DNA from: Eubacterium sp. | Lineage (GTDB): Bacteria > Bacillota > Clostridia > Lachnospirales > Lachnospiraceae | Length of the DNA stretch: 38,647 bases | Direction: 5' to 3' | Assembly: GCA_022767895.1 (NCBI GenBank) | Contig: JALENH010000140.1 | Coordinates: 1 to 38,647, forward strand | Part shown: in pieces, positions 37,472 to 38,647 of the stretch | How positions within the stretch are numbered: the first letter of the stretch is position 1 | Layout of the letters: every line of letters begins with the position of its first letter | Translations under genes and position numbers: made by a program | The notes under the pieces: generated by a model | Told to the model about the DNA's origin: nothing | Database searches by the model: none | Seen by the model: the letters and a program-made list of their open reading frames with translations, nothing else

Positions 37472-37520
37472 GATTGTCTCAAATGACAGAAAATTGTTTG
37501 TGTTCAGAAAGGAGATCCTC

Positions 37521-37709
37521 ATGATTGATGTAACAAGGATGAATGGTTCTGTACTCACAATAAATAATCATTTAATCGAATCGGTGGAAGAAACACCAGA
37601 TACGGTCATCACTTTGACCACTGGTAAAAAAATAATTGTAAAAGAAAGTAGACAAGAAGTAAAAAATTTAGTAAAATTGTATGAGAAAGAAATATCTTGT
37701 AACTTTTAA
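37521..37709 (+). CDS. flbD: FlbD family flagellar protein
   Basis: MIDVTRMNGSVLTINNHLIESVEETPDTVITLTTGKKIIVKES; RBS AAAGGAG before ATG 37521. Confidence 0.9.
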   Translation: MIDVTRMNGSVLTINNHLIESVEETPDTVITLTTGKKIIVKESRQEVKNLVKLYEKEISCNF

Positions 37710-37721
37710 GGTGGTGGCATT

Positions 37722-38537
37722 TTGGATTTAGCTACAATAATCGGACTCGTCGGCTGTGCGGGGGCCGTTTTTTATGGTATTGTTTCGGGAGACCAGGGAT
37801 TTGCTGCGTTGGGAAACTTCTGGGATTTGGCTTCTTTCCTGATCGTTGTTGTCGGATGCTTGATGTGTATGATGACGATGTCGGGGAATATTGGGGAGTT
37901 TGTGAATTCGCTGAAGTCTTTTTTACTGACGATAAAAGTGCAGGAATCCAATGAAGGCGAGACGATACATAAAATCATTGATCTGGCAAATGTGGCCAGA
38001 AAGGAAGGACTTCTGCAGTTGGAAGAGGCGGCAGGAGAAATTGATGATGATTTTCTAAAAAAAGGAATCATGTTGATTGTCGATGGAACGGATCAGGAAC
38101 TGGTATCCAGTATTCTGGAGACGGAACTTGACTGTATAGAGCAGCGACACAGCAAGATTTACAGCTTTTGGGACAACCTGGCTGCCATGGGTCCTGCTTG
38201 GGGTATGATTGGTACACTGATTGGTTTGATTAACATGCTGAAACTTTTGGATGATCCAAGTTCTATCGGACCGCAGATGGCGATTGCGTTGATTACGACA
38301 TTGTATGGTTCTTTGATTGCCAACTGGATTGCCATTCCGGTTGCTACCAAGCTTCGTGCAAAGAACCGGAAGGAGATTATGTTAAAGGAAGTTATCTGTG
38401 AGGGAATCCTTTCGATTCAGGCGGGTGAAAACCCTCGAGTTATTGAGGAAAAACTGAAATCTTTCCTTGCACCGGCTGATCGGGAAGCAGTCCTTGGCGA
38501 CGATAGCAAAGGCGGCGGACAAGGTGGTGACGCTTAA
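37722..38537 (+). CDS. motA: Flagellar motor stator protein MotA (TTG start)
   Basis: MotA/ExbB-like TM pattern (NLAAMGPAWGMIGTLIGLINMLKLLDDPSSIGPQMAIALITTLYGSLIAN); AAGGTGGTGG upstream of TTG. Confidence 0.95.
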   Translation: MDLATIIGLVGCAGAVFYGIVSGDQGFAALGNFWDLASFLIVVVGCLMCMMTMSGNIGEFVNSLKSFLLTIKVQESNEGETIHKIIDLANVARKEGLLQLEEAAGEIDDDFLKKGIMLIVDGTDQELVSSILETELDCIEQRHSKIYSFWDNLAAMGPAWGMIGTLIGLINMLKLLDDPSSIGPQMAIALITTLYGSLIANWIAIPVATKLRAKNRKEIMLKEVICEGILSIQAGENPRVIEEKLKSFLAPADREAVLGDDSKGGGQGGDA

Positions 38538-38647
38538 TGGCCAAAAAGAAACGGGAAGAAGATCAAGGTGGCGGAGGCGGAGGCTGGATCAACACATTTG
38601 CGGATTTGATGAACCTGCTACTCTGTTTCTTCGTCCTTTTGTTTTCT
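38537..38647 (+). CDS. motB: Flagellar motor protein MotB, truncated by window end
   Basis: TAATG overlap with motA stop; translation MAKKKREEDQGGGGGGWINTFADLMNLLLCFFVLLFS matches the MotB plug/TM region. Confidence 0.92.
   Translation, partial: MAKKKREEDQGGGGGGWINTFADLMNLLLCFFVLLFS

Noticed and set aside
19000-38350. Numerous other 60-185 aa ORFs overlapping housekeeping and flagellar genes on both strands
   Set aside because: All overlap confidently assigned CDSs and have no independent support.
1-38647. CRISPR arrays, tRNA/rRNA genes, transposons, prophage or large tandem repeats
   Set aside because: None seen on reading; genes are contiguous, co-directional and conserved, with no repeat-spacer pattern or transposase/integrase ORF.

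Overview
The window looks like a chromosomal segment of a low-to-mid GC, motile, spore-forming Firmicute, most likely Lachnospiraceae (Roseburia/Eubacterium/Butyrivibrio-like; this is an inference from gene content). It has three parts. (1) 1-18.3 kb: a carbohydrate uptake and uronate catabolism locus. It has two complete MalF/MalG-type permease pairs, each with its own solute-binding protein: a 1045-aa membrane-anchored one and a classical lipoprotein. Between them sit an NHL-propeller/TPR/TM protein, a Yip1-family membrane protein and a large DUF5696-like lipoprotein. Downstream are GH67 alpha-glucuronidase, mannonate dehydratase (uxuA) and a fructuronate-reductase-type dehydrogenase (uxuB). 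No ABC ATPase and no regulator are present. (2) 18.3-25.8 kb: conserved housekeeping genes: sigG (minus strand), ymxH/ylmC-like, nrdR, yifB (comM-type), dprA, topA and codY. (3) 25.8 kb to the end: a flagellar operon, flgB-flgC-fliE-fliF-fliG-fliH-fliI-fliJ-motE-like-fliK-flgD-TIGR02530-flgE-flbD-motA-motB (truncated by the window edge). The best candidate for an undescribed system is the near-symmetric double-ABC-importer/NHL-TPR/Yip1/DUF5696 module. The strongest regulatory signals are a near-perfect terminator hairpin about 20 nt upstream of flgB, a consensus-quality sigma-28/SigD promoter inside the flagellar operon before fliK, and sporulation-sigma-like promoters between sigG and ymxH. 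Functional names come from reading the protein sequences by eye; no database search was run.
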